Positions 46,404 to 55,804 of a stretch of 64,000 bases of DNA are shown here, one piece after another. Each line of letters starts with the position of its first letter. Positions within the stretch are counted from its first letter, which is position 1. The notes below the pieces were generated by a model. The model was not told where the DNA came from. It saw only the letters and a program-made list of their open reading frames with translations, and did no database searches. Source of the stretch: Campylobacter aviculae (lineage in GTDB: Bacteria > Campylobacterota > Campylobacteria > Campylobacterales > Campylobacteraceae); assembly GCF_005406215.1 (NCBI RefSeq), contig NZ_NXMA01000005.1:56038-120037 (forward strand), read 5' to 3'. The position numbers and the translations under genes were made by a program.

Positions 46404-48271
46404 TAGCCTATTAAAGAACCATTTTCCACAAGCTGTTCTGGAGAAATCAAAACGAGTTTGTCTCCACTTTTTGCTGAAAGTATCATACCATCACTTTCGT
46501 GTCCGAAAATTTTGGCTTTTTTAAGATTGCTTAAAACGCAAACTTGCTTATCTATTAAATCACTTGCTTTATAGTATTTGGCTATACCTGAAATAACCTG
46601 ACGAATTTCTTTATTGTCAAATTCAAGCTGAAATTTTAAAAGTTTTTCACTACCTTCTATATTTTGACAATCTATAACCTTTGCAACTTTGATCTCTAAT
46701 TTGGCAAAATCATCAATTTTTATTTTTGCTTTTTCTTCTTTTTTAACTTCTTGTTTAGTTTCTGAATTTATTTTTTCTATTTTTGGAAATAAAGCTTCAC
46801 AAGGATTTGCTGTAAAATTTAACAATTCATGTTTGAGTATAAGTTTTTCATAATTTAGTTTTGAAATTTCAAAATTCAAAGCTTTGGCAACTTTTTGGCA
46901 AGAGTCGGGTAGAGCAGGGCTTAGCAAAATACTTACTTTAGCTAAAATATTCGCACAAAGCCCAATGAGTGCATTAGCTTCATTTTGTTTATTTTCTTTA
47001 ATCAAATTCCAAGGTTCATATTTGCTGATAGCTAAATTTGCTACGCTTAAGGCTTTAAAAAGTTCTTCTAGGTAGCGATTGCATTGAAGATTTTCCAAAA
47101 AATCAATAGCTAAATCAAAATGTTTTTTTGCAATATCAAGCTCATTTTGATAAAATTCTAAAACTCCGGTGTGAGTGATTTTTCCATCATTGTATTTAGT
47201 ACTCATTCCTATGATGCGATTCAAGAGATTTCCAAATTCGTTGCTTAATTCGGCATTGATACGATTAATAAGCATACTTTCACTAAAATCTCCATCATTT
47301 CCAAAAGGCACTTCTCTAAGTAAGAAATATCTAAAAGCTTCAATGCCGTAAGTATCTACAATTTCCTTAGGTTTGACGACATTGCCTTTAGACTTGCTCA
47401 TCTTTTCACCTTCTTTAGTCCACCAACCATGTGCAGCTATAAATCGAGGTAATGGTAAATCCACGCTCATTAAAAAAGCAGGCCAATAAATCGCATGAAA
47501 GCGTAAAATATCTTTACCGACTAAATGTATATGTGCAGGCCAAAACTTTTCTCTTTCATTGTCTAAAGAACTCACATAAATAAAAAGTGCGTCAAGCCAA
47601 ACATAAATAATATGCTTATCGTCGTTGATTTCTTTTGGAAGTTTAATACCCCAATCAAAACTTGTTCTTGTGATGGAAAGATCTTTAAGCCCGTTTTGAA
47701 TAAAATTAATGAGTTCATTTTTTTTATTTTTAGGCAAAATAGGATCTTTTTCTTCATACCATTGTAAAATTTTATCTTGGTATTTTGAAAGCTTGAAAAA
47801 ATAACTTTCTTCTTTTAAAAGCGTGGTATTTTTTCCACAATCTGGACAGCAAGTTTCGTTGATTAGTTGGCTTTTTGTAAAAAAACTTTCACAAGAAATG
47901 CAGTAATGTCCCTCGTATTGATCTTTATAGATATCACCTTTTTGCCACATTTTTAAAAACATGGCTTGCACAAAGTCAATATGTTTTTGATCTGTAGTTC
48001 TAGCATAGATATCATAATTTATTTTAAATTCATCCCAAAGTTTTTTAAATTCAGCACTGATTTTATCTGTATATTCTTGAGGTGTAAAATTCCTTTCTTT
48101 TGCCGCTTGTTCAATTTTTTGTCCGTGTTCATCGGTTCCTGTTAAAAACTTGGTTTCATGACCTTGCAAACGATAAAATCTAGCCATAGTATCAGCAATG
48201 ATAGTTGTATAAGCGTGTCCTAAATGAGGTACATCATTTACATAATAAATTGGAGTTGTAATATAACGCAT
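46403..48271 (-). CDS. metG: Methionyl-tRNA synthetase
   Basis: Charges tRNA-Met. The 622-residue enzyme has HLGH near 18, a CXXC zinc knuckle pair (CISCES near 126 and CCPDCGKN near 141), KMSKSKGNV near 294, and a C-terminal Trbp111-like tRNA-binding domain from about 520 (IEVKVAKVIDCQ-type sequence). The ATG at 48271 with AAGGA upstream is preferred over the preceding TTG. Follows the small Cys-rich gene after 12 bases. Some annotations call it metS. Confidence 0.95.
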   Translation of the reverse strand: MRYITTPIYYVNDVPHLGHAYTTIIADTMARFYRLQGHETKFLTGTDEHGQKIEQAAKERNFTPQEYTDKISAEFKKLWDEFKINYDIYARTTDQKHIDFVQAMFLKMWQKGDIYKDQYEGHYCISCESFFTKSQLINETCCPDCGKNTTLLKEESYFFKLSKYQDKILQWYEEKDPILPKNKKNELINFIQNGLKDLSITRTSFDWGIKLPKEINDDKHIIYVWLDALFIYVSSLDNEREKFWPAHIHLVGKDILRFHAIYWPAFLMSVDLPLPRFIAAHGWWTKEGEKMSKSKGNVVKPKEIVDTYGIEAFRYFLLREVPFGNDGDFSESMLINRINAELSNEFGNLLNRIIGMSTKYNDGKITHTGVLEFYQNELDIAKKHFDLAIDFLENLQCNRYLEELFKALSVANLAISKYEPWNLIKENKQNEANALIGLCANILAKVSILLSPALPDSCQKVAKALNFEISKLNYEKLILKHELLNFTANPCEALFPKIEKINSETKQEVKKEEKAKIKIDDFAKLEIKVAKVIDCQNIEGSEKLLKFQLEFDNKEIRQVISGIAKYYKASDLIDKQVCVLSNLKKAKIFGHESDGMILSAKSGDKLVLISPEQLVENGSLIG

Positions 48272-48283
48272 CAAATATTTCCT

Positions 48284-48481
48284 TTAAAAATCAAATCCAC
48301 CTTCGGTTTTACCTTTAGACATGCTATTATAAACCGCATCAACATAGTCTTTACGTGTTTGACAAGTAAAAATTTCTTCGCAATTATAGCAAGAATTTAA
48401 GTTTTTTGAATTTTGACAGGATAATAAAATTTCTTTTTTATTATCCATTTCTTGTTCAAATTCATCTCTAATTTCAGCCAT
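48284..48481 (-). CDS. Small cysteine-rich protein downstream of fbp
   Basis: A 65-residue acidic protein with four cysteines in the order [19 protein letters not shown] (about 22-40), a CX8CX2CX5C pattern that could bind zinc or an iron-sulfur cluster. Start at the ATG at 48481, which overlaps the fbp stop by eight bases (ATGGCTGA); a longer frame reading back into fbp is a shadow. Unknown function; translationally coupled to fbp. Confidence 0.72.
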   Translation of the reverse strand: MAEIRDEFEQEMDNKKEILLSCQNSKNLNSCYNCEEIFTCQTRKDYVDAVYNSMSKGKTEGGFDF

Positions 48482-49316
48482 TATAGATTTCCAAAAGCTT
48501 TTCGATTTCGTACTTAGATCCAAAAAAACAAGGTGTAGTTGCATGTATGGCATCAAATTCAAGATCGAGTAGAGATTGATTGCTCCCATTTGTGGTTTTT
48601 CCACCCGCTTTTTCCACAATAAAAGCCAAAGGGAAAACTTCAAAAAAAGCTCTTAATTTTCCCATAGGAGAATCTTTTGTTGCTGGATAGCTAAAAATTC
48701 CGCCCCCTTTGAGTAAAATTTGATTGATATCACTAACCATAGCTCCTGAATATCTTAGGCGATAATTTTCATCAAATAAAGTTTTAATGAATTTGGCGTG
48801 TTTTTCATCCCAAAATTTTTGAGTTCCACCTGTAGCGTTGATTTTCCCTTTTTCACTCATTTTTAGTTCTTTGATGAAAACAAATTCGTTATTTTTATCA
48901 AGACGATAAAGTTTAGGAGTATCTTCACAAATGACTAGTTCTAATCTTGCCCCATACATACTATAAACCGCTGCTTTTAAATTCTTAGCACTAGGTTTTT
49001 CTTCATAAATGCCAAAAATAGAACCTATAGCAAAATTAACATCCATTAGACTAGAACCATCAAGTGGATCATAAGCTACAATATATTTTGCATTATCATT
49101 GACTTTTAAAATTTCATTTTTTTCTTCACTGATAATAGCCTTAAGAGTAGGGCATTGGCTTAAAGTTTTTGTAATGATTTCATCGCTTAAGATATCAAAT
49201 TTAAGTTGGGTATCACCTGTGGAATTGTGATTTTGACTATAACTTGTATCTGGAAATTTCAAAGCGTCTGAAATTTCTAAAACAGCCTTTTGAATATAAG
49301 AAATTAATTCTTTCAT
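48474..49316 (-). CDS. fbp: Fructose-1,6-bisphosphatase class 1
   Basis: Gluconeogenic phosphatase. The 280-residue protein has the metal/substrate motifs ISEEKNE near 60, [11 protein letters not shown] near 80 and [19 protein letters not shown] near 223, diagnostic for class 1. Campylobacter lacks complete glycolysis, so this enzyme is needed for sugar-phosphate supply to surface glycans. AAGGAG precedes the ATG. Confidence 0.94.
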   Translation of the reverse strand: MKELISYIQKAVLEISDALKFPDTSYSQNHNSTGDTQLKFDILSDEIITKTLSQCPTLKAIISEEKNEILKVNDNAKYIVAYDPLDGSSLMDVNFAIGSIFGIYEEKPSAKNLKAAVYSMYGARLELVICEDTPKLYRLDKNNEFVFIKELKMSEKGKINATGGTQKFWDEKHAKFIKTLFDENYRLRYSGAMVSDINQILLKGGGIFSYPATKDSPMGKLRAFFEVFPLAFIVEKAGGKTTNGSNQSLLDLEFDAIHATTPCFFGSKYEIEKLLEIYNG

Positions 49317-49330
49317 TGTAACTCTCCTTT

Positions 49331-49810
49331 TTAGATTTTTTTTGCATTCTCTAATATATATCTACAAATTTCTTTAATATTGTTTAAATCGAGCCAAATT
49401 AAATTCGGATGAGAAATTTTATCATAACTTGCAATGGCTTGAGAAAATGAAAAATAACTTTCATCAATTTCTTGGCAAAAAACACTAATGCGTGGTAAAT
49501 CTAAACTTTTTAAACCTTCAACTAAACAAATATCAAAATCGGGCATTAGCTTTAAAGCTTTCAAGATATCTCTTCCTTGGTGAGAAAAAAAAGTAGTTCG
49601 TGTAGGACTTAATACGATGACTTCGGCGCCACTTTGAAAAAATTTAAAACTATCTTTACCATTAAAATCAAATTGTGCCTTATCAGCAGGATCGTGTTTG
49701 ATAATGAGAACTTTTAAGTTTTGTCTCATAAATTCATTTGCAACTTTTGTAATAAGTGTTGTTTTTCCAGAATTTGAAGGACCGCTAAAGGCCATAATTA
49801 ATTTTTCCAT
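49331..49810 (-). CDS. mobB: Molybdopterin-guanine dinucleotide biosynthesis protein MobB
   Basis: A 159-residue P-loop GTPase ([15 protein letters not shown] near 8) with IIKHDPADK near 37 and LVEGLK near 100, the MobB pattern. It assists MobA in attaching GMP to molybdopterin. The product is relevant to molybdoenzymes such as TtrA in this same window. Leftward, ahead of fbp. Confidence 0.9.
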   Translation of the reverse strand: MEKLIMAFSGPSNSGKTTLITKVANEFMRQNLKVLIIKHDPADKAQFDFNGKDSFKFFQSGAEVIVLSPTRTTFFSHQGRDILKALKLMPDFDICLVEGLKSLDLPRISVFCQEIDESYFSFSQAIASYDKISHPNLIWLDLNNIKEICRYILENAKKI

Positions 49811-49917
49811 AAATTTTCATTTTCCTAAGAATTAAAATTAAATTATAATATTTTAAAGCAAAAAATAGAGTTAAAAGGTTAAAATTATAAAAAATATTTT
49901 ATGATATAGGTTAAAGT

Positions 49918-50403
49918 ATGAGAATTTCTTTTTTATTATCAAGTGTTTTATTTTTTAGTGCGTGTTCTATGAAAGATCCTGTTGTTGTAGATACAAATTT
50001 AAAAACTCAAACCCTAATGTTCTCACAAAAATATAAAATAACTCAAGATAAACTTAATGCTATTGTTACTATGTCTTACTTAAATCCCGTTTTGGATAAT
50101 TCTACTCAAGATGATGTGTTTGCTTTAACCCTTACTCCCAATACTTTCAAAATACAAAATTTGGAAGTCTTTATCAATCATAGAAAAGCAAAGATACAAG
50201 AGTTAGATCAAGAGCTTTTTAAATACTTGTTACAAAATAATTATACAAAATATTTTAAAGTATCTCTTCCTGGTATAAAAACAGAAAATATCATCAAGGC
50301 TAAGATTTGTTTAAATCATCTGCCTTGTTTTGAATTAAATTTTCAAAAATATCCGAAATCTTTATACTATCGTTCAGAAGATATCGATACACAATATAAT
50401 TAG
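49918..50403 (+). CDS. Probable lipoprotein
   Basis: A 161-residue protein with a lipoprotein-type signal (MRISFLLSSVLFFSAC, cysteine at 16; the -3 residue is Phe, a relaxed lipobox). The mature part is beta-rich with a cysteine pair near 133-140. Function unknown. Its last 104 bases are antisense to the end of the lytic transglycosylase gene, so both proteins share coding DNA. A TATGAT at 49900-49905 may be its -10. Confidence 0.7.
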   Translation: MRISFLLSSVLFFSACSMKDPVVVDTNLKTQTLMFSQKYKITQDKLNAIVTMSYLNPVLDNSTQDDVFALTLTPNTFKIQNLEVFINHRKAKIQELDQELFKYLLQNNYTKYFKVSLPGIKTENIIKAKICLNHLPCFELNFQKYPKSLYYRSEDIDTQYN

Positions 50404-51928
50404 CTAAGACTTTTTTTCCATAAATGCGACTTTCTTGATAGGGTATAAGTTCCATGGATAAAAAGGGTTGATATTTTCCCTCTTTAAACATATCATCTCT
50501 AGCTAAAGTTTTATTTGTAAAACCTATACCACCATTATAGGCGTAGGCTATAAATAACGGAGATTTTAGTCTTTTTTCTAGATAATTTAAATGATGATTT
50601 CCAAAATAATAAGCAATTTCGGGTCTAAACATAAAATCTTGATCAAAATTTGGAATTTTTAGTTCTTTTTGCCCTATATGATTGGCCAAAAAAGGCATAA
50701 ATTGCATCATTCCCAAAGCATAAGAAACTGAAATGGCAGTAGGGATAAAACGACTTTCTTGTCTTGCAATTGCCAAAATCAAAGCTTGTCTAGGAATATC
50801 ATAATCCTTGATATATTGATAATATGGCATAATAAAATAATGTTTTTTAAATTTAGATTTTCTTTCTAAAATATAAGCATAAATTGGCAAGGTTTCTTCA
50901 GTGTCAAATTCTTTAGCTAATTTATCTAGTTGTGAAGCGTTAGCGTCTAATATTTCTTTATTGAGTTTTTGCCAGGCAAATGGATCTTGCATATTAAAAT
51001 TATTTTTTTCTTTGTGAATTTGTATGGTTTCAATTTTTGGAAAAGCTGTATTTGTAAGTTCTTTTGCATAAAGACTATAAATATTTAAAGAATTGCTTTG
51101 TGCTAAATTTTTCAAATCTTTTTCATTCTTTGCAATCATCCACATCCAAAAAATAGCATTGTCTTTATTGCTTTGATTTTTGAGAGTTTGGGCTGCTTGT
51201 TTGAAAAATTCGTAAGCAATATGATCTTGATTATAAGTTAAAGCATTAACGCCCAAGTAAAATGCGGAATATTCCTTTACATTTTGCGGATTAACTTGCA
51301 ATAATGAGTGTCTGAATTTAGGATATTGCTTTTTAATTATTATAGTTTGAGCAAAATTATTAAAATTATTATAAGTAGAAATTTTATTGACAAAACTTAC
51401 ATTTAGATCAAAATCATTGTGGTTTATTTTTAAATAATTATAAAGTTTAAAAAAACCATTCACATCTTCTTTTTCTTCCATATATTTCATAGGATTGTTT
51501 GAATTAAGAGCAAGGAGTAAATTAACCAAATCAGGTCTTTTATCTTGGAATTTTTTTGCCAATATATTCCTATCTTCAATACTTAAACTTGAAATAAAGG
51601 CTAAAGATTTTAAACGAATGCTTTGACAAGTTAAATTTGCATCCAAAATAGTATTTTTTGTATAAGCATAGCATTGTAAGTATTTTGGATTAATAAAGGG
51701 TTTAGTGGGAAATATTTTTTCAAACTCAGTTCGTATCTTCCCTGCATAGCGAAAAATATGGGATTTTAAATCTTGAATTTCTTTTTTATTTAAAGTTTTT
51801 TTTTCTAAAAGCCTGTAGATATAATAATCTTTGACTAAAGAATTATCTTGTTTTTTTAAGCTTTCTAAATCGTATTCGATCGCATTAAGATATATAAAAC
51901 TTAAGAATAATAAGAATATTTTTTTCAC
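50300..51928 (-). CDS. slt: Soluble lytic murein transglycosylase (Slt70-like)
   Basis: Periplasmic enzyme that cleaves peptidoglycan glycan strands. The 542 residues start with a signal peptide (about 1-16), followed by an alpha-helical U-shaped region and a C-terminal SLT domain (about 375-500). The catalytic glutamate is in ARQESRFIP near 392, with YALGMMQFMP and AYNGG downstream. The C-terminal tail overlaps the lipoprotein gene by 104 bases. It starts four bases into the YggT gene. Confidence 0.92.
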   Translation of the reverse strand: MKKIFLLFLSFIYLNAIEYDLESLKKQDNSLVKDYYIYRLLEKKTLNKKEIQDLKSHIFRYAGKIRTEFEKIFPTKPFINPKYLQCYAYTKNTILDANLTCQSIRLKSLAFISSLSIEDRNILAKKFQDKRPDLVNLLLALNSNNPMKYMEEKEDVNGFFKLYNYLKINHNDFDLNVSFVNKISTYNNFNNFAQTIIIKKQYPKFRHSLLQVNPQNVKEYSAFYLGVNALTYNQDHIAYEFFKQAAQTLKNQSNKDNAIFWMWMIAKNEKDLKNLAQSNSLNIYSLYAKELTNTAFPKIETIQIHKEKNNFNMQDPFAWQKLNKEILDANASQLDKLAKEFDTEETLPIYAYILERKSKFKKHYFIMPYYQYIKDYDIPRQALILAIARQESRFIPTAISVSYALGMMQFMPFLANHIGQKELKIPNFDQDFMFRPEIAYYFGNHHLNYLEKRLKSPLFIAYAYNGGIGFTNKTLARDDMFKEGKYQPFLSMELIPYQESRIYGKKVLANYIVYRYLLNDSIKISDIFENLIQNKADDLNKS

Positions 51929-52206
51929 AAAATACTCCTTAAAATGCTGTCAAGAAAGAAGCTAAGAAATTGCAAGACTAAAAGTATGATTAAGGGTGCT
52001 AAATCAATATTACCTATGCGTGTTGGAATTTTTCTTACTAAAGCATAAGCTGGATAGCTAAGTTTATATAAAATTTGAACAATAGGATTATGTGGATCGG
52101 GATTAACCCAACTCAAAAGCGCAGTAATAACAATAACCCAAGTATAAATATTAATAATAATTTGAAATACTTGAAAAATAGAATAAATAAAAGAATCGAT
52201 AATCAT
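51925..52206 (-). CDS. YggT family membrane protein
   Basis: A 93-residue inner-membrane protein with two hydrophobic segments (about 10-32 and 66-88). The middle has the YggT pattern SWVNPDPHNPIVQILYKL near 33 and PTRIGNIDLAPLIILL near 60. The family is linked to septum or photosystem membrane organisation and osmotic shock; role here unknown. Two bases downstream of gltX. Confidence 0.88.
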   Translation of the reverse strand: MIIDSFIYSIFQVFQIIINIYTWVIVITALLSWVNPDPHNPIVQILYKLSYPAYALVRKIPTRIGNIDLAPLIILLVLQFLSFFLDSILRSIL

Positions 52207-52208
52207 TA

Positions 52209-53504
52209 TTACATCCTTGCTAATTCGTGTATGAAATTTTTTATATGAGAATACAAGTCACTAAGTTCAGGTCCATGGGTATTTCCTGTTAAGATAATTC
52301 TTAAAGGCATAAAGAAATTTTTACCCTTTAACCCACTTTTTTGCAAAAGATAATTTTTAAAATCGTCATAGTTTTCAAAAGACTCTACATTGCTTAAGAT
52401 TTCTTTTAAAATTTGACATTCTTTTTCAAATTCAAGATAATTTTTTGGACTGAAAATCGCTTGAATTTTTTCTTTTAACTCATTGATTGTACTGGCCTCT
52501 TGAGTATAAAATTTTGCTAAATTTGCAAGATCTTTTTCAAAATTTAAAATTTCATTGAGTTTGGAATTTTCCATCAATCTTATGTGTTCTCGATTTATTT
52601 GCAAAAGTTTTTTAAGATCAAATCTTGCAGGAGCTTTGGAAATTTTATCAATATCAAACCAAGAAATTGCTTCTTCTAAGGTAAAAATTTCACAAGGGGT
52701 TTTATTGCCTAGCATGATAAGATAGTTTGCAATCGCACTTGGTAAAATCCCTTGTTCTAGTAGCCATTTTACAGAAGAGTGTGCTTCCCTTTTGCTCATT
52801 TTAGCACCCTGTTCGTTAAGTATAATAGGTAAATGCGCATAACTTATTTTTTTATCATAGCCCAAACTCATACGAATATGTTCTTGTTTGGGAGTATTTG
52901 ATACATGATCTTCTCCACGTATAATACAAGTTACATTTTCAAGCATATCATCAACCGCGCAAGCGAAATTATAAGTAGGAGTTTTATCAGTTCTCATAAT
53001 AACAAAAGAATCGATATTTTCAGGTTCAAAACTAAGTTCACCTTTGACAAGATCTAAAAATTTTATGATTTTATCAGGTTTTTTAAGACGAATGACAAAA
53101 GGTTTTTCGCACTCTAAAACATCAATATCTGTCAATTTTTCACAAGTTCCATCATATCTGTAAGGTTTTCCTTGCTTTTTGGCAATTTCTTTTTTTTCTT
53201 CTAGTTCTTTTTCTGTGCAAAAACAGGCAAAGGCTTTTTTTTCACTTACAAGTTTTAAGGCCATTTGGCGATGGAATTTTAAATTTTCACTTTGTATGTA
53301 ATAATCTTGCCAAGAAATTTCAAAAAGCTGTAAGATTGCTTTTATTTCTTCTTCTTTGCCTTCTATATTTCTTGCTTTATCTGTATCTTCAATACGTAAG
53401 ATAAAATGAACATTGTTTTGTTTAGCACAAATATAATTAAACAAAGCCACACGCAAATTTCCTATATGCATATCTCCGGTTGGAGATGGAGCGAAACGAT
53501 ACAT
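52209..53504 (-). CDS. gltX: Glutamyl-tRNA synthetase
   Basis: Class I enzyme of 431 residues. The HIGH motif is [11 protein letters not shown] near 7, and the KMSKS motif is [10 protein letters not shown] near 235. Epsilonproteobacteria usually carry two GltX enzymes, one charging tRNA-Glu and the other mischarging tRNA-Gln for later amidation; which one this is cannot be judged from this window alone. Leftward, divergent from the phosphoesterase gene. Confidence 0.93.
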   Translation of the reverse strand: MYRFAPSPTGDMHIGNLRVALFNYICAKQNNVHFILRIEDTDKARNIEGKEEEIKAILQLFEISWQDYYIQSENLKFHRQMALKLVSEKKAFACFCTEKELEEKKEIAKKQGKPYRYDGTCEKLTDIDVLECEKPFVIRLKKPDKIIKFLDLVKGELSFEPENIDSFVIMRTDKTPTYNFACAVDDMLENVTCIIRGEDHVSNTPKQEHIRMSLGYDKKISYAHLPIILNEQGAKMSKREAHSSVKWLLEQGILPSAIANYLIMLGNKTPCEIFTLEEAISWFDIDKISKAPARFDLKKLLQINREHIRLMENSKLNEILNFEKDLANLAKFYTQEASTINELKEKIQAIFSPKNYLEFEKECQILKEILSNVESFENYDDFKNYLLQKSGLKGKNFFMPLRIILTGNTHGPELSDLYSHIKNFIHELARM

Positions 53505-53582
53505 TTTAAACCTTAAATTTCAAAATCATAAAAACAAAATTATAGCAAAGAAATTTATATAGATATTTAATATTTGCTTTGG

Positions 53583-53588
53583 TATAAT
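53583..53588 (+). promoter_or_regulatory. Extended -10 (TGGTATAAT) abutting a start codon
   Basis: TTTGGTATAAT sits only seven bases before the ATG at 53596, so the transcript would begin at or one base before the start codon. No ribosome site is present between them. Confidence 0.55.
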
Positions 53589-53595
53589 TATTTTT

Positions 53596-54723
53596 ATGAT
53601 GTATTTATTTTTTTGTTTTATGGTGTTAGCAATCCTTGGATTATTAAATTTTTATATTTATAAGCGATTGATTAAAAAATTTTTGATTTTTAAGTATTTT
53701 CATAAATTATTCGCATTTGCCTTAACAATACTTTTTCTAATTCAAGTTATATTTTTAATACTTAGAAGAAATCAATATGAGTATTTAAGTGATTCTTTAT
53801 ATGAAATTTTAGCCATGCTTTATGCGCCAACATATTGTTTATTTTTTGTAGCACTCATACTTGATTTTATAAGACTTGTATTAGCTATGCTAGGTAGGAT
53901 TGATAAAAAATATAATATATTTTTGCGTTTATTGTTTGAAATAGGCGTAGTAAGTATATCAGTGTTTTTAACCTATATGAGTGTCAATAGTGCTTTAAAA
54001 ATTCCTGAAATAAAAACTTTAAATTTACAAATGGCTAATTTAAAAAAAGATTTAAAAATTGCCGTATTAACTGATCTTCATTTAGGTAAAAATTTGCATG
54101 AAAATTTTTTAGATCAGATTATAAATAAAGTTAATTTACAAAAACCGGATATGGTGTTTATTATTGGAGATTTAATTGATGCCAATCCTAAACATTTAGA
54201 GTCTTATATTTCAAAATTAGATGATCTTAATTCGACTTATGGAACTTTCTATGCGGTTGGCAATCATGAATATTATCACGGGATTAATCAAGTTTTAAAA
54301 CTCCTGAAAACTCATACAAAAATGAAAATTTTGCTCAATCAAAATGAAGATCTAGGTTTTGTTAATATCGCAGGATTGGCTGATTTAACAGGAATTAGTA
54401 AGGGATTGTATGCTCCTAATTTAGAAAGAATTAAAGCGGATTTAAATACAAGTAAGCCAAGTATTTTGCTTGCTCATCAACCAAAAACAGTTTTGCTTTA
54501 TAATCTAAAAGATTTTGATTTAATTTTAAGCGGACATACTCATGGAGGACAAATTTTCCCTTTTATGTTTTTAGTAAAACTTCAGCAAGGTTTTGTTCAT
54601 GGGCTTTACGATTTAAATCAAAAAACCAAACTTTACGTAAGTAGCGGAGCCGGTTTTTGGGGACCAAGTCTTAGGGTTTTTGCTCCAAGCGAAATTGTGA
54701 TTTTAAATTTAAAAGGAAAATGA
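53596..54723 (+). CDS. Membrane metallophosphoesterase (YkuE/YaeI-like)
   Basis: A 375-residue protein with four membrane segments in the first 140 residues and a C-terminal calcineurin-like domain. Metal ligands are in LTDLHLGKNL near 156, GDLIDANPK near 184, GNHEYYHG near 220 and SGHTHGGQIFP near 314. Family members act on lipid or nucleotide phosphates (YaeI on UDP-diacylglucosamine-like substrates is unproven here). Probably leaderless. ATGA overlap with psd. Confidence 0.88.
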   Translation: MMYLFFCFMVLAILGLLNFYIYKRLIKKFLIFKYFHKLFAFALTILFLIQVIFLILRRNQYEYLSDSLYEILAMLYAPTYCLFFVALILDFIRLVLAMLGRIDKKYNIFLRLLFEIGVVSISVFLTYMSVNSALKIPEIKTLNLQMANLKKDLKIAVLTDLHLGKNLHENFLDQIINKVNLQKPDMVFIIGDLIDANPKHLESYISKLDDLNSTYGTFYAVGNHEYYHGINQVLKLLKTHTKMKILLNQNEDLGFVNIAGLADLTGISKGLYAPNLERIKADLNTSKPSILLAHQPKTVLLYNLKDFDLILSGHTHGGQIFPFMFLVKLQQGFVHGLYDLNQKTKLYVSSGAGFWGPSLRVFAPSEIVILNLKGK

Positions 54724-55526
54724 TTGTGAATTTTTCAAGAGAAAGTTCTAAAATTTTTGGACTTATAGCGAAGATTAAATTTCCAAAAATCGTACAAAAA
54801 CAAATTAATGGGCTTTATGTAAATTATTTTAAAATAGATATGAGTGAATTTAAAGATACCGCCGAATATAAAAGCTTAAACGATCTTTTTATAAGAACTT
54901 TACAAATTCCTCGTAAGATCGAAGATGGTTTTATCAGTCCAAGTGATGGAAAAATTTTACAATGCGGAAATACTTTTTTGGCTGATGAGGAACATTTTGC
55001 TTTTTCTATTAAAGGACATACTTATAGCATAGTAGAACTTTTAAAAGATAGCTTTGAAGAAGATGAATTACAAAATGGGCTTGATTATATTAATATCTAT
55101 CTTTCTCCAAAAGATTATCACCGCTATCATAGTCCTTGTGATATGCAAATTTTAAGCGCGACCTATACAAGAGGAGTTCTTCATAGCGTCAATGAAAAGC
55201 ATCTAGAATGTATCAGTGCTCTTTATACAAAAAATGAAAGAGTGAGTTTAAAATGTCAAAATGAAAAAGGTATTTTTTGGCTTGTTTTTATAGGGGCACA
55301 AAATGTAGGCAAAATGCGTTTTAATTTTGATACTAATATACAAACTAATGCCAAAATATCTTATAATTTTACTAGAAAATATGACAATTTAAATATAAAA
55401 AAGGCAGAAGAATTGGGGCATTTTGAACTAGGTTCTACTATAGTTTTAATTTCTCAAAAGGGGCTTTTAAATCTTGATTTAAAAGTAGGGCAGAGTATAA
55501 AATTTGGAGAAAAGCTTTCTGATTAG
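54720..55526 (+). CDS. psd: Phosphatidylserine decarboxylase proenzyme
   Basis: Makes phosphatidylethanolamine. The 268-residue proenzyme has the self-cleavage motif LGST (FELGSTIVL near 236), which generates the pyruvoyl group at the serine, and YLSPKDYHRYHSPCD near 126. Coupled to the phosphoesterase gene. The stop overlaps flhX by four bases tail to tail. Confidence 0.95.
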   Translation: MIVNFSRESSKIFGLIAKIKFPKIVQKQINGLYVNYFKIDMSEFKDTAEYKSLNDLFIRTLQIPRKIEDGFISPSDGKILQCGNTFLADEEHFAFSIKGHTYSIVELLKDSFEEDELQNGLDYINIYLSPKDYHRYHSPCDMQILSATYTRGVLHSVNEKHLECISALYTKNERVSLKCQNEKGIFWLVFIGAQNVGKMRFNFDTNIQTNAKISYNFTRKYDNLNIKKAEELGHFELGSTIVLISQKGLLNLDLKVGQSIKFGEKLSD

Positions 55527-55804
55527 TTTTTAGGAGTTTTATTTGCCATTTGGTAAATAAAAGCAAATACTTCAGCCACTGCTTTATACATATTTGGGGG
55601 AATTTCATCTCCTAAATCAAGCTTACTTAAAATTTCTATTAAATCTTCATCTTCTTTGATGGGTACTCCGTGTTCTTTCGCTAAAGAAATAATCTTAGCT
55701 GCGCTTTCCCCTTTTCCACTTGCTAAAACTTTAGGAGCGGAATGTTTCTCTTTTTGATAACCTAAGGCAACAGCTTTTTTAATAGATCTTTTAATTTTAC
55801 TCAT
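55523..55804 (-). CDS. FlhX: FlhB C-terminal-domain homologue
   Basis: A 93-residue protein that matches only the cytoplasmic C-terminal part of FlhB, downstream of the NPTH autocleavage site: AVALGYQKEKHSAPKVLASG near 11, EHGVPIKEDEDLIEIL near 43 and EIPPNMYKAVAEVFAFIY near 67. No membrane part is present. In Helicobacter such stand-alone proteins can complement cleaved FlhB in export switching. Coupled (four-base overlap) to the FliK-like gene upstream. Confidence 0.85.
   Translation of the reverse strand: MSKIKRSIKKAVALGYQKEKHSAPKVLASGKGESAAKIISLAKEHGVPIKEDEDLIEILSKLDLGDEIPPNMYKAVAEVFAFIYQMANKTPKN

Noticed and set aside
48284..48643. 119-residue version of the small cysteine-rich protein
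   Set aside because: The extra N-terminal part lies entirely inside fbp in another frame; the ATG at 48481 overlapping the fbp stop is a normal coupled start.
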